Part shown: piece after piece, positions 16,575 to 23,926 of the stretch
How positions within the stretch are numbered: position 1 is the first letter of the stretch
How the letters are laid out: every line of letters begins with the position of its first letter
DNA from: Laedolimicola sp934402125
GTDB taxonomy: Bacteria > Bacillota > Clostridia > Lachnospirales > Lachnospiraceae
DNA: 64,000 nucleotides
Reading direction: 5' to 3'
Assembly (NCBI RefSeq): GCF_052065835.1
Contig: NZ_JBQHTG010000002.1
Span: forward strand, 186,001 to 250,000
Translations under genes and position numbers: made by a program
Notes under the pieces: model-generated
Told to the model about the DNA's origin: nothing
Databases searched by the model: none
What the model saw: only the letters and a program-made list of their open reading frames with translations

Positions 16575-17975
16575 TTAAAAGATGAAATCCCAGACTCCGG
16601 TAGACATGAGAAACAGGATCAGCATAATAACCGGTACCACGTATCGAATCATAAAGCGGTAAAGTCCTGCTCTGGGGAAAGCTTCCCCGTTTTTGGTCAC
16701 CTCATCGGTAATCCATTCCGGGCCGACAATCCATCCGATGAGAATACTGGACAGCAGCGAGATAAACGGCATCAGGAAGCTGTTGCTGATATAGTCCATC
16801 AGATCAAGCAGCTGTGCATTGGAGCCGTTGGGCAGCGGCAGATCAAAATAGAAGATGTTGTAGCCCAGGCAAATCAGCACGGCAGTTACCAGAGAATAGA
16901 CACCGACGATAGCGCACATTTTCTTACGGCTCTGATGGAAGAGCTCCATACAGTTGGCGACTAAGGTTTCCATGACCGATACGCAGGAGGTCAACGCCGC
17001 AAAAGCCAGCATAAGGAAGAACAGGGTGCCGACAAAGCGTCCGATACCGCCCATGGCCTCAAATACCTTTGGCAGGGAAATAAAGGTCAGGCTGGGACCG
17101 GAGGTCATGCCGTCGGTGCCGAGGAATACGAATACCGCCGGAATGATCATCATACCTGCGAGAAAAGCCACACCCGTATCGAAGAATTCGATGTGGTTCA
17201 TGGATTTACTTAAATTGACGTCATCTTTTACATAGGAACCATAGGTAATCATGATACCCATGGAAACGCTTAAGGAGAAGAACAGCTGGCTCATGGCGTC
17301 CAGCAGGATTTCCAGAAAACGTTTTACGGTCAGTCCGTGAAAATCCGGTTTCAGATAGAGTGCCAGACCCTGCATACCGGTGCGGACGGTGCCGTCTGCG
17401 TCTGTATGGGTCAGAGTCAGTGAGAATACGGCAATGATTACAATCAGAATCAGAAGTCCCGGCATAATTACGCGGGAAAACTTCTCAATTCCCTTTTCTA
17501 CTCCCCGGTATACGACCCAGGCTGTGAAGGCCAGGAAAATCAGGGTAAAAACCACAGGCGCATACTGGGAGGTGATGAAGCCGGTAAAATAGCCTTCGGC
17601 CGCCGCCTCTGTTCCGTCTGATACTACATACGCGGACAGGTACTTGAGAATCCAGCCGCCGATGACGGAATAATAGGTCATAATTAGGGTCGGAACCAGA
17701 AAGGTCAGAAGTCCCAGAAAGCTCCATTTCTGATTTAGGGTTGCATAAGCATGCATGGCGTTTTGCTTGGTCCGCCGTCCGATAGCCACGTCTGTCGTTA
17801 ATAAGGTAAAGCCGAAGGTCAGCACCAGAATCAGATAAATCAGTAAGAACAATCCACCGCCGTCCTTGGCGCACAGATAAGGAAACCTCCAGATATTACC
17901 TACGCCTACAGCGCTTCCTGCTGCGGCCAGAACGAAGCCCAGAGAACCGCTGAAGCCTTTTTCTTTCTTTTTCAT
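16575..17975 (-). CDS. Sodium-dependent neurotransmitter-symporter family transporter
   Basis: A 466-residue NSS (SNF) family membrane protein with about 11-12 transmembrane helices. The diagnostic first helix reads GSAVGVGNIWRFPYLC, which carries the sodium and substrate contacts, followed by GGGLFLLIYL. The family imports amino acids such as tryptophan, leucine, methionine or tyrosine with sodium; the substrate cannot be deduced here. It begins 51 bases after the small alarmone synthetase on the same strand, so they may share a transcript. It ends at the strong terminator at 16531-16564. Confidence 0.9.
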   Translation of the reverse strand: MKKKEKGFSGSLGFVLAAAGSAVGVGNIWRFPYLCAKDGGGLFLLIYLILVLTFGFTLLTTDVAIGRRTKQNAMHAYATLNQKWSFLGLLTFLVPTLIMTYYSVIGGWILKYLSAYVVSDGTEAAAEGYFTGFITSQYAPVVFTLIFLAFTAWVVYRGVEKGIEKFSRVIMPGLLILIVIIAVFSLTLTHTDADGTVRTGMQGLALYLKPDFHGLTVKRFLEILLDAMSQLFFSLSVSMGIMITYGSYVKDDVNLSKSMNHIEFFDTGVAFLAGMMIIPAVFVFLGTDGMTSGPSLTFISLPKVFEAMGGIGRFVGTLFFLMLAFAALTSCVSVMETLVANCMELFHQSRKKMCAIVGVYSLVTAVLICLGYNIFYFDLPLPNGSNAQLLDLMDYISNSFLMPFISLLSSILIGWIVGPEWITDEVTKNGEAFPRAGLYRFMIRYVVPVIMLILFLMSTGVWDFIF

Positions 17976-18026
17976 GATATAAATCTCCCTCAGTAAGAAA
18001 TTGCGCGAATGAAATCCGCGGGTGAA

Positions 18027-18776
18027 TCAAACTCCTTGGTTGTTTAAAGGAATCGTCAGCTTTTTCAGCTTCTCCATGGCGGTCTGGGGCAGGGTATTGC
18101 CGGGAAAAATTTTGTCCTTGATGGCCTGCATCCGGGCGTCTGTCTGGGCGATGATATCGGCGCATTCCTTCAGTTCCTGGGAAAGCTGGTCTGCGTTTTC
18201 CACATCTTCGATATCCTGCTTATATTTCAGCTGATGATCGACGCTGGCCCAGAAATCCATGGCGATGGTGCGGATCTGCACTTCCACCCGCATATTTTTC
18301 TTCTGATTGGAGAAGAAAACAGGAAGCTCGATGATAAGATGCAGACTGCGATAGCCGTTTTCCTTCGGATTCTGGATATAGTCCTTCTTTTTAATCAGGG
18401 TAATGTCGTCCTGGCGCAGCAGCATATCTGCCACGGTATAGATATCGTCTATAAAAGAGCAGATAACCCGGACGCCGGCCACGTCGTTCAGATTTTTCTC
18501 CACAGATTCCACGCTGACCGGGACGCCGTAGCGGTGCAGCTTCTCCACAATGCTCAGGGGCTTTTTTACCCGGGACGTAATAAATTCAATGGGATTGCGC
18601 TGGTGATGAATGCTCAGCTCGTCGTTCAGCACCTCTAGCTTGGTCCGCATTTCACGGATGGCGCAGCTGTACATCATCATCAGCTCCTGAAACTCAAAAG
18701 CCTGGTTAACGAAATAGGTCTGTATATCCGGAATATCGGTCGTATCGAGAAAGGTTTTCTGTAATTCATTTTCCAT
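18027..18776 (-). CDS. Small alarmone synthetase, (p)ppGpp synthetase domain only
   Basis: A 249-residue RelA/SpoT synthetase domain protein of the RelQ/YjbM class. It lacks the HD hydrolase and regulatory domains of long RelA. Conserved blocks are VAGVRVICSFIDDIYTVADM, PKENGYRSLHLII and the catalytic VEVQIRTIAMDFWASVDHQ. It should transfer pyrophosphate from ATP to GTP or GDP. An ATG at 18776 follows an AGGATGGTG site; a second ATG twelve bases upstream overlaps that site. It is divergent from prfC and followed by the NSS transporter on the same strand, which hints at a link between nutrient stress and amino-acid uptake. Confidence 0.88.
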   Translation of the reverse strand: MENELQKTFLDTTDIPDIQTYFVNQAFEFQELMMMYSCAIREMRTKLEVLNDELSIHHQRNPIEFITSRVKKPLSIVEKLHRYGVPVSVESVEKNLNDVAGVRVICSFIDDIYTVADMLLRQDDITLIKKKDYIQNPKENGYRSLHLIIELPVFFSNQKKNMRVEVQIRTIAMDFWASVDHQLKYKQDIEDVENADQLSQELKECADIIAQTDARMQAIKDKIFPGNTLPQTAMEKLKKLTIPLNNQGV

Positions 18777-18864
18777 AGGTGTCACCATCCTGTGTTAAAA
18801 AATGTTCTAATTGTTAAGATTATAACACATAAGTTACAAAAATGGAAGAGAGGGAAGCTAACCC

Positions 18865-18892
18865 TTGCAAAACTTCGTAAAATGTGTATACT
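18865..18892 (+). promoter_or_regulatory. prfC promoter
   Basis: TTGCAA (18865-18870), 16-base spacer, TATACT (18887-18892). Expected start is near 18899, directly ahead of a terminator-like hairpin. Confidence 0.55.
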
Positions 18893-18904
18893 GATATTAG
18901 TTAT

Positions 18905-18938
18905 GCCCATTTTCGGAAAGCTGTCCGGATGGGCTTTT
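18905..18938 (+). promoter_or_regulatory. Terminator-like hairpin in the prfC leader
   Basis: GCCCAT (18905-18910) pairs with ATGGGC (18929-18934), and after a two-base bulge TCGGA (18913-18917) pairs with TCCGG (18924-18928). The hairpin is followed by TTTT (18935-18938). It sits between the predicted promoter and the prfC ribosome site, so it could act as an attenuator or as a 5' stabiliser. Confidence 0.5.
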
Positions 18939-18976
18939 GAATCGCAAGCACTGAAGAGATGAGGAAGAATGAATTT

Positions 18977-20563
18977 ATGGCAAATTATGTAGATGAAATC
19001 AAAAGAAGAAGAACCTTCGCAATCATTTCCCACCCGGACGCCGGTAAAACCACGCTGACGGAGAAGTTCCTGCTCTACGGAGGAGCCATCAACCTGGCCG
19101 GTTCCGTAAAGGGAAAGGCGACGGCCCGCCATGCGGTTTCCGATTGGATGGAGATCGAGAAGGAGAGAGGTATCTCTGTTACTTCGTCGGTATTACAGTT
19201 TAATTACGACGGCTATTGTATCAATATCCTGGATACGCCGGGACATCAGGATTTCTCGGAGGACACCTACCGTACCCTGATGGCTGCGGATTCCGCGGTT
19301 ATGGTGATCGATGGAAGTAAGGGCGTGGAGGCTCAGACCCGGAAGCTTTTCAAGGTCTGCGCCATGCGTCATATTCCGATTTTTACCTTTATCAACAAAA
19401 TGGACCGGGAGGCTATGGACATTTTTGAGCTCCTGGACGATATCGAAAATGAGCTGGGTATCGCCACCTGTCCGGTGAACTGGCCCATCGGCTCCGGTAA
19501 GGCCTTCAAGGGCGTCTACGACCGGAACACGGAGAAGGTGCTGCTATTCTCCGATACAGAGAAGGGAACCAAGGAAGGGGAGGAGCTGGATCTGCCCATT
19601 GACGATCCGCAGATCGACAGCATTCTCGATCCGGGTCAGAAGGAAAAACTGATGGATGATATCGAGCTGCTGGACGGCGCCAGCGCGGAGTTTGACCAGG
19701 AGCTGGTAAGCCAGGGAAAGCTGTCCCCGGTATTCTTCGGATCGGCCCTGACCAACTTCGGCGTGGAGACCTTTCTGAAGCATTTCCTGCAGATGACCAC
19801 CTCTCCGCTGCCCCGTAAGGCAGACGTGGGGCTGATTGATCCCATGGAAGAGGAATTTTCTGCTTTTGTATTCAAGATTCAGGCGAATATGAACAAGGCC
19901 CATCGTGACCGTATCGCCTTTATCCGTATCTGCTCCGGCAAGTTTACGGCGGGTATGGAAGTGTATCATGTGCAGGGCGGCAGAAAGCAGCGTCTGTCCC
20001 AGCCCCAGCAGATTATGGCGCAGGACCGAAAAATTGTGGACGAGGCTTATGCGGGCGATATCATCGGCGTATTCGATCCGGGCATTTTCTCCATCGGAGA
20101 TACCTTGTGTATGCCGGGACATATGATCAAATATGAAGGAATTCCGACCTTTGCGCCGGAGCATTTCGCAAGGGTACGCCAGATTGACACCATGAAGCGG
20201 AAGCAGTTTGTCAAGGGAATCGAGCAGATTGCCCAGGAGGGCGCAATCCAGATTTTCCAGGAGTTCAATACAGGTATGGAGGAGATTATCGTGGGCGTAG
20301 TCGGTGTCCTGCAGTTCGACGTCCTGAAGTACCGTCTGGAAAATGAGTATAATGTGGATATCCGTCTGGAGCCGCTGCCCTATGAGCATATCCGTTGGAT
20401 TGAGAATGAGGATATCGATATGAGCAAGCTGGTGGGAACCTCCGATATGAAGAAGATCAAGGATCTGAAGGGCAGACCGCTGCTGATCTGGGCAAACTCC
20501 TGGAGCGTGGGTATGACCCTGGATCGAAACCCGGGACTGATCCTGTCAGAGTTCGGACGGTAA
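18977..20563 (+). CDS. prfC: Peptide chain release factor 3
   Basis: A 528-residue translational GTPase that removes RF1/RF2 from the ribosome after peptide release. G1 is SHPDAGKTTLTEKFL, G2 is the GISVTSSV segment, G3 is DTPGHQDFS and G4 is FINKMDRE. Domains II and III follow, in RF3 order and length (about 525-530 residues), which separates it from EF-G (about 700). The ATG at 18977 (MANYVDEIKRRRTFAIISH) is chosen over one at 18959 because a GAGGAAG site fits it. It is monocistronic, with a structured leader. Confidence 0.95.
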   Translation: MANYVDEIKRRRTFAIISHPDAGKTTLTEKFLLYGGAINLAGSVKGKATARHAVSDWMEIEKERGISVTSSVLQFNYDGYCINILDTPGHQDFSEDTYRTLMAADSAVMVIDGSKGVEAQTRKLFKVCAMRHIPIFTFINKMDREAMDIFELLDDIENELGIATCPVNWPIGSGKAFKGVYDRNTEKVLLFSDTEKGTKEGEELDLPIDDPQIDSILDPGQKEKLMDDIELLDGASAEFDQELVSQGKLSPVFFGSALTNFGVETFLKHFLQMTTSPLPRKADVGLIDPMEEEFSAFVFKIQANMNKAHRDRIAFIRICSGKFTAGMEVYHVQGGRKQRLSQPQQIMAQDRKIVDEAYAGDIIGVFDPGIFSIGDTLCMPGHMIKYEGIPTFAPEHFARVRQIDTMKRKQFVKGIEQIAQEGAIQIFQEFNTGMEEIIVGVVGVLQFDVLKYRLENEYNVDIRLEPLPYEHIRWIENEDIDMSKLVGTSDMKKIKDLKGRPLLIWANSWSVGMTLDRNPGLILSEFGR

Positions 20564-20589
20564 GTACCATTTGTGATAACGGGAAACCC

Positions 20590-20619
20590 TTGTCAACAGC
20601 GTGTCATATGTGATAAAAT
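20590..20619 (+). promoter_or_regulatory. Promoter of the asp23-nusB-...-recN block
   Basis: TTGTCA (20590-20595), 18-base spacer, TAAAAT (20614-20619). It is the first good promoter ahead of the closely packed genes from asp23 onward. Confidence 0.5.
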
Positions 20620-20630
20620 AAGAAAAGCAT

Positions 20631-20710
20631 GGCAGGGGTACCATACCCGCTGCCGAGGTGTGTAAGATAGTAGAAATTACTTCGTGTAAGCAGGGCAACC
20701 TGATTTACAC
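20631..20710 (+). promoter_or_regulatory. Two hairpins in the asp23 leader
   Basis: Hairpin 1 (20631-20654) pairs GGCAGGGGTA with TACCC-CTGCC. Hairpin 2 (20684-20710) pairs GTGTAA and CAGG with CCTG and TTACAC around a GCAA tetraloop. They fill most of the roughly 105-base leader and end about ten bases before the ribosome site. Neither has a T tract, so they are not simple terminators. Confidence 0.45.
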
Positions 20711-20731
20711 AGGGAATAGGAGGTTTCAGAT

Positions 20732-21121
20732 ATGTCTAAGGAAGAAAAAAGAGGCGTTCATATGATTCATGGGGACGGTCAGCTGGGCGAAGTGCAGATC
20801 GCGGACGAGGTTGTAGCGACCATCGCAGGTCTGGCGGCAACAGAGGTAGAAGGCGTAGCGTCTATGGCAGGCAATATTACAAACGAGCTGATCGGAAAGC
20901 TTGGCGTTAAGAATCTGTCCAAGGGCGTAAAGGTTCTGGTAACCGATCAGAACGTGGACGTGGATCTGGCTCTGAATATTGAGTATGGCTACAGCATCAT
21001 GAAGGTATCCGAGAAGGTACAGGATCGTGTGAAAAGCGCCATTGAGAATATGACGGGACTGGAAGTCTCTATGGTAAATATCCGCATTGTCAATGTGAAT
21101 ATGGGAAAAGAGGATAAATAA
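20732..21121 (+). CDS. Asp23/Gls24 family envelope stress protein (YqhY type)
   Basis: A 129-residue member of the DUF322/Asp23 family. The core begins GEVQIADEVVATIAGLAATEVEGVASM and continues with a VDVDLALNIEYG strand and a C-terminal MVNIRIVNVNM. In B. subtilis the homologue YqhY also sits upstream of nusB near the acetyl-CoA carboxylase genes and has been tied to lipid synthesis control; Asp23 itself is linked to the envelope. There is no membrane segment. AATAGGAGG precedes the ATG. It opens the conserved block that runs to spo0A. Confidence 0.88.
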   Translation: MSKEEKRGVHMIHGDGQLGEVQIADEVVATIAGLAATEVEGVASMAGNITNELIGKLGVKNLSKGVKVLVTDQNVDVDLALNIEYGYSIMKVSEKVQDRVKSAIENMTGLEVSMVNIRIVNVNMGKEDK

Positions 21122-21198
21122 GTAGCACAGTCAGAGGGGGCGGCTTAAGTCAGCGGCTCCCTTTTCAAACGATAAAAGATGGAAAAAGGCGGAGTGAG

Positions 21199-21612
21199 AT
21201 GAAGAGACGAGAGTTAAGAGAGCATATTTTTGAACTGTTATTCCGGATAGAGTTCAACAGTACAGAGGAAATGCCGGAGCAGCAGCGGTTATTCCTGGAG
21301 GAGCTGGGCGAGGCCGAGCCGAAGGATCAGGAGTATATAAAGGAGAAGTACGCGAAGATTGTGGAGAAGCTGCCACAGATCGATGAGCTTCTGAATGAGG
21401 CGTCTGACGGTTGGAAGGTATCCCGTATGGGAAAGGCGGATCTGACAATTCTGCGTCTGGCGGTTTATGAAATGCAGTATGACGAGGACGTCCCGGTGGG
21501 TGTGGCTGTCAACGAGGCGGTAGAGCTGTCTAAGAAGTTTGGCGGCGATGAGTCTCCGGCCTTTATCAACGGCGTACTGGGAAAGATTGGAAAAACAGGA
21601 AAAACGGAATGA
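21199..21612 (+). CDS. nusB: Transcription antitermination factor NusB
   Basis: A 137-residue all-helical NusB protein, which with NusE (S10) binds boxA RNA in rRNA antitermination. It opens with RRELREHIFELLFRIEF, keeps the central LPQIDELLNEASDGWKVSRM helices and ends with the signature LAVYEMQYDEDVPVGVAVNE and AFINGVLGKI. Its stop overlaps the xseA start by four bases (ATGA). Normal length for the family. In B. subtilis folD lies between nusB and xseA; here it is absent. Confidence 0.93.
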   Translation: MKRRELREHIFELLFRIEFNSTEEMPEQQRLFLEELGEAEPKDQEYIKEKYAKIVEKLPQIDELLNEASDGWKVSRMGKADLTILRLAVYEMQYDEDVPVGVAVNEAVELSKKFGGDESPAFINGVLGKIGKTGKTE

Positions 21613-22817
21613 AGCATGTCTATACGGTAGCACAGGTAAACACCTATATTAAAAATATGTTTACGCAGGATTTTATGCTGAACCGTATTTATATAAAGGG
21701 AGAGGTGTCCAACTGTAAATATCACAGTTCCGGGCACATCTACTTTTCTCTGAAGGACGAGGGCGGAGCGATGGCCTGCGTGATGTTTGCGGGAGACCGG
21801 AAGGGACTGGCCTTTCCCATGCAGGACGGTCAGAGTGTGATCGTGCTGGGACGGGTCGGCGTCTATGAGCGCAGCGGCAGCTATCAGCTCTATGCGAAGG
21901 AGATTATCCGGGACGGCGCGGGCCGGCTCTACGAAGCCTATGAGAAGCTGAAGGAAGAGCTGGAGGAGATGGGAATGTTCGCTCCCCAGTATAAGCAGCC
22001 CATTCCCTTCTATGCAAAGCGGGTGGGCGTGGTGACGGCACCCACCGGGGCGGCGGTGCAGGATATCCGCAATATTGCTCTCCGGCGCAATCCCTACGTG
22101 CAGCTGATTCTTTATCCGGCGCAGGTACAGGGAGAAGGCGCGGCAGACAGCATTGTCCGGGGAATCGAGGCTCTGGACGCGCTGGGGCTGGACGTGCTGA
22201 TTGTGGGCCGGGGCGGAGGCTCGATTGAGGATCTGTGGGCCTTCAACGAGGAGAAGGTGGCCCGGGCTATCTTTGATTGCAGTACGCCCGTTATCTCGGC
22301 AGTGGGCCATGAGACGGACACGACCATTGCGGATTATGTGGCGGATCTGAGGGCTCCTACGCCTTCGGCTGCGGCAGAGCTGGCAGTGGCTGATATCCGG
22401 GAGCTCCTGGAACGTATGGAAGGTTACCGGAAGCAGCTTAAGACCGTCTTTGAACACAGAATGGAAGAATATTACAGAAGACTGGCGGTGCTGAAAAACC
22501 GGGTACAGAGCGTCAGCCCGGAAACGCAGCTTCTGGAAAAACGGATGCGGCTTTTGGAGCTGGAGAACAGCCTGGCGCAGGCCATGGAGAATAAGCTGTC
22601 CGACCGGAAGCACAGCCTGAACCTGTATATTGAGAAGCTTCACGGACTTTCCCCGCTTCGGAAGCTGCAGCAGGGATATTCCTACACGGAAGGTCCGAAT
22701 GGAAAAGCGGTAACCGGTATCGATGACGTCCCTGTAGGGGAAAGGTTACAGATCCATGTGACGGACGGTATCTATACGGCAGTGGTGGAAGGCTGCCGAC
22801 GGATAGAGAGAGGGTAA
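21609..22817 (+). CDS. xseA: Exodeoxyribonuclease VII large subunit
   Basis: A 402-residue catalytic subunit of ExoVII, which degrades single-stranded DNA in both directions. The N-terminal OB fold (about 1-100) includes VSNCKYHSSGHIYFSLKD. The nuclease core holds VGVVTAPTGAAVQDI, DVLIVGRGGGSIEDLWAFNEE and VGHETDTTIADYVAD, followed by the coiled-coil stalk and a C-terminal beta strand. It overlaps nusB by four bases and is followed seven bases later by its partner xseB. Confidence 0.95.
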   Translation: MKHVYTVAQVNTYIKNMFTQDFMLNRIYIKGEVSNCKYHSSGHIYFSLKDEGGAMACVMFAGDRKGLAFPMQDGQSVIVLGRVGVYERSGSYQLYAKEIIRDGAGRLYEAYEKLKEELEEMGMFAPQYKQPIPFYAKRVGVVTAPTGAAVQDIRNIALRRNPYVQLILYPAQVQGEGAADSIVRGIEALDALGLDVLIVGRGGGSIEDLWAFNEEKVARAIFDCSTPVISAVGHETDTTIADYVADLRAPTPSAAAELAVADIRELLERMEGYRKQLKTVFEHRMEEYYRRLAVLKNRVQSVSPETQLLEKRMRLLELENSLAQAMENKLSDRKHSLNLYIEKLHGLSPLRKLQQGYSYTEGPNGKAVTGIDDVPVGERLQIHVTDGIYTAVVEGCRRIERG

Positions 22818-22824
22818 GAACGGT

Positions 22825-23037
22825 ATGGCAAAAAAGAAAGAGGCGACATTGGAAGAGGCCTTTGCGGAGCTGGACGGAATGCTTGCGAAGCTGGCAGACC
22901 GGGAAGTACCGCTGGAGGAATCCTTCGCCATTTACGCGGAGGGCGTCAAGCTTCTGAAATACTGCAGCGATAAGCTGGATAAGGTAGAGAAAAAAATGCT
23001 GGTAATGAATGAGGAGGGTAAACTGGATGAATTTTAA
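22825..23037 (+). CDS. xseB: Exodeoxyribonuclease VII small subunit
   Basis: A 70-residue two-helix protein that binds along the XseA stalk. It reads TLEEAFAELDGMLAKLADREVPLEESFAIY, the family pattern. It lies seven bases after xseA and its 3' end overlaps the ispA start by 11 bases, so its translation is coupled to both sides. Confidence 0.92.
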   Translation: MAKKKEATLEEAFAELDGMLAKLADREVPLEESFAIYAEGVKLLKYCSDKLDKVEKKMLVMNEEGKLDEF

Positions 23038-23911
23038 GGAAGAACTTCAGAATAAGACAGAGGAGATTGAAAAGCTGCTTTTGACTTATCTCCCGGAGGA
23101 AACCGGATTCCAGAAGACAGTTCTGGAGGCAGTGAATTACAGTGTTACGGCAGGCGGAAAGCGTCTCCGTCCCCTTCTGATGCGGGAAACCTATCGAATG
23201 TTCGGCGGGGAGGGCAAGGTGGTAGAGCCCTTTATGGCAGCTATGGAAATGATTCATACCTATTCCCTGGTGCATGACGATCTTCCGGCCATGGATAATG
23301 ACGAGTACCGCAGAGGGAAGAAGACGACCCACGCGGTATACGGCGAGGCCATGGGAATCCTGGCCGGCGACGCGCTTCTGAACCTGGCGTTTGAGACAGC
23401 TGCAGGAGCCTTCGACCTGGAGACCAGTGCCCGGACCGCAAAGGCGCTGCAGATTCTGGCGAAGAAGGCAGGAATCTACGGCATGATCGGCGGACAGGTG
23501 GTGGATGTGGAGTCTGAGGGAATGCCGCTGTCCAGAGAAAAATTGGATTTCATCTATCGATTGAAGACCAGCGCGCTGATCGAGGCAGCCATGATGACAG
23601 GCGCGGTACTGGCCGGCGCTACAGAGGAAGAGGTAGCAGCTATCGAGCGCGTGGCCAATGATGTGGGACTGGCATTCCAGATTCAGGACGATATCCTGGA
23701 CGTGACCAGTACGCTGGAGGTACTGGGAAAACCGATCCACAGTGACGATAAGAATCATAAGACAACCTATGTGACGCTGGAGGGGCTGGACAAGGCGAAG
23801 CAGGATGTGGAGGAGATTTCCGGACACGCCCTTTCTACCCTGGCTTCCCTGAGTTACAGAAACGAGTTTCTGGAAGAATTGATTCGAATGCTGATTACGA
23901 GAGAAAAATAA
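23027..23911 (+). CDS. ispA: Polyprenyl synthetase, probable farnesyl diphosphate synthase
   Basis: A 294-residue short-chain trans-prenyl diphosphate synthase. The first Asp-rich motif is DDLPAMDND, after LVHDD, and the second is QDDILD. The GGKRLRP segment binds the isopentenyl diphosphate. Length and order (xseB-ispA-dxs) match FPP/GPP synthases of Firmicutes. ATG 23027 has GAGGAGGG upstream; an ATG at 23009 lies inside xseB. Its product feeds undecaprenyl phosphate and quinone-type lipids. Exact chain length is inferred from family only. Confidence 0.92.
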   Translation: MNFKEELQNKTEEIEKLLLTYLPEETGFQKTVLEAVNYSVTAGGKRLRPLLMRETYRMFGGEGKVVEPFMAAMEMIHTYSLVHDDLPAMDNDEYRRGKKTTHAVYGEAMGILAGDALLNLAFETAAGAFDLETSARTAKALQILAKKAGIYGMIGGQVVDVESEGMPLSREKLDFIYRLKTSALIEAAMMTGAVLAGATEEEVAAIERVANDVGLAFQIQDDILDVTSTLEVLGKPIHSDDKNHKTTYVTLEGLDKAKQDVEEISGHALSTLASLSYRNEFLEELIRMLITREK

Positions 23912-23926
23912 GATTGAGGTGAGTAC

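Noticed and set aside
18782..19132. 116-residue minus-strand frame between the alarmone synthetase and prfC
   Set aside because: It covers the prfC promoter and start in reverse and shows no domain.
21465..22643. 392-residue open frame on the minus strand
   Set aside because: Fully antisense to nusB and xseA; no ribosome site and no known motif.
21609..22817. Expected folD between nusB and xseA
   Set aside because: nusB and xseA overlap by four bases, so folD is simply not at this locus; it is not a broken gene.
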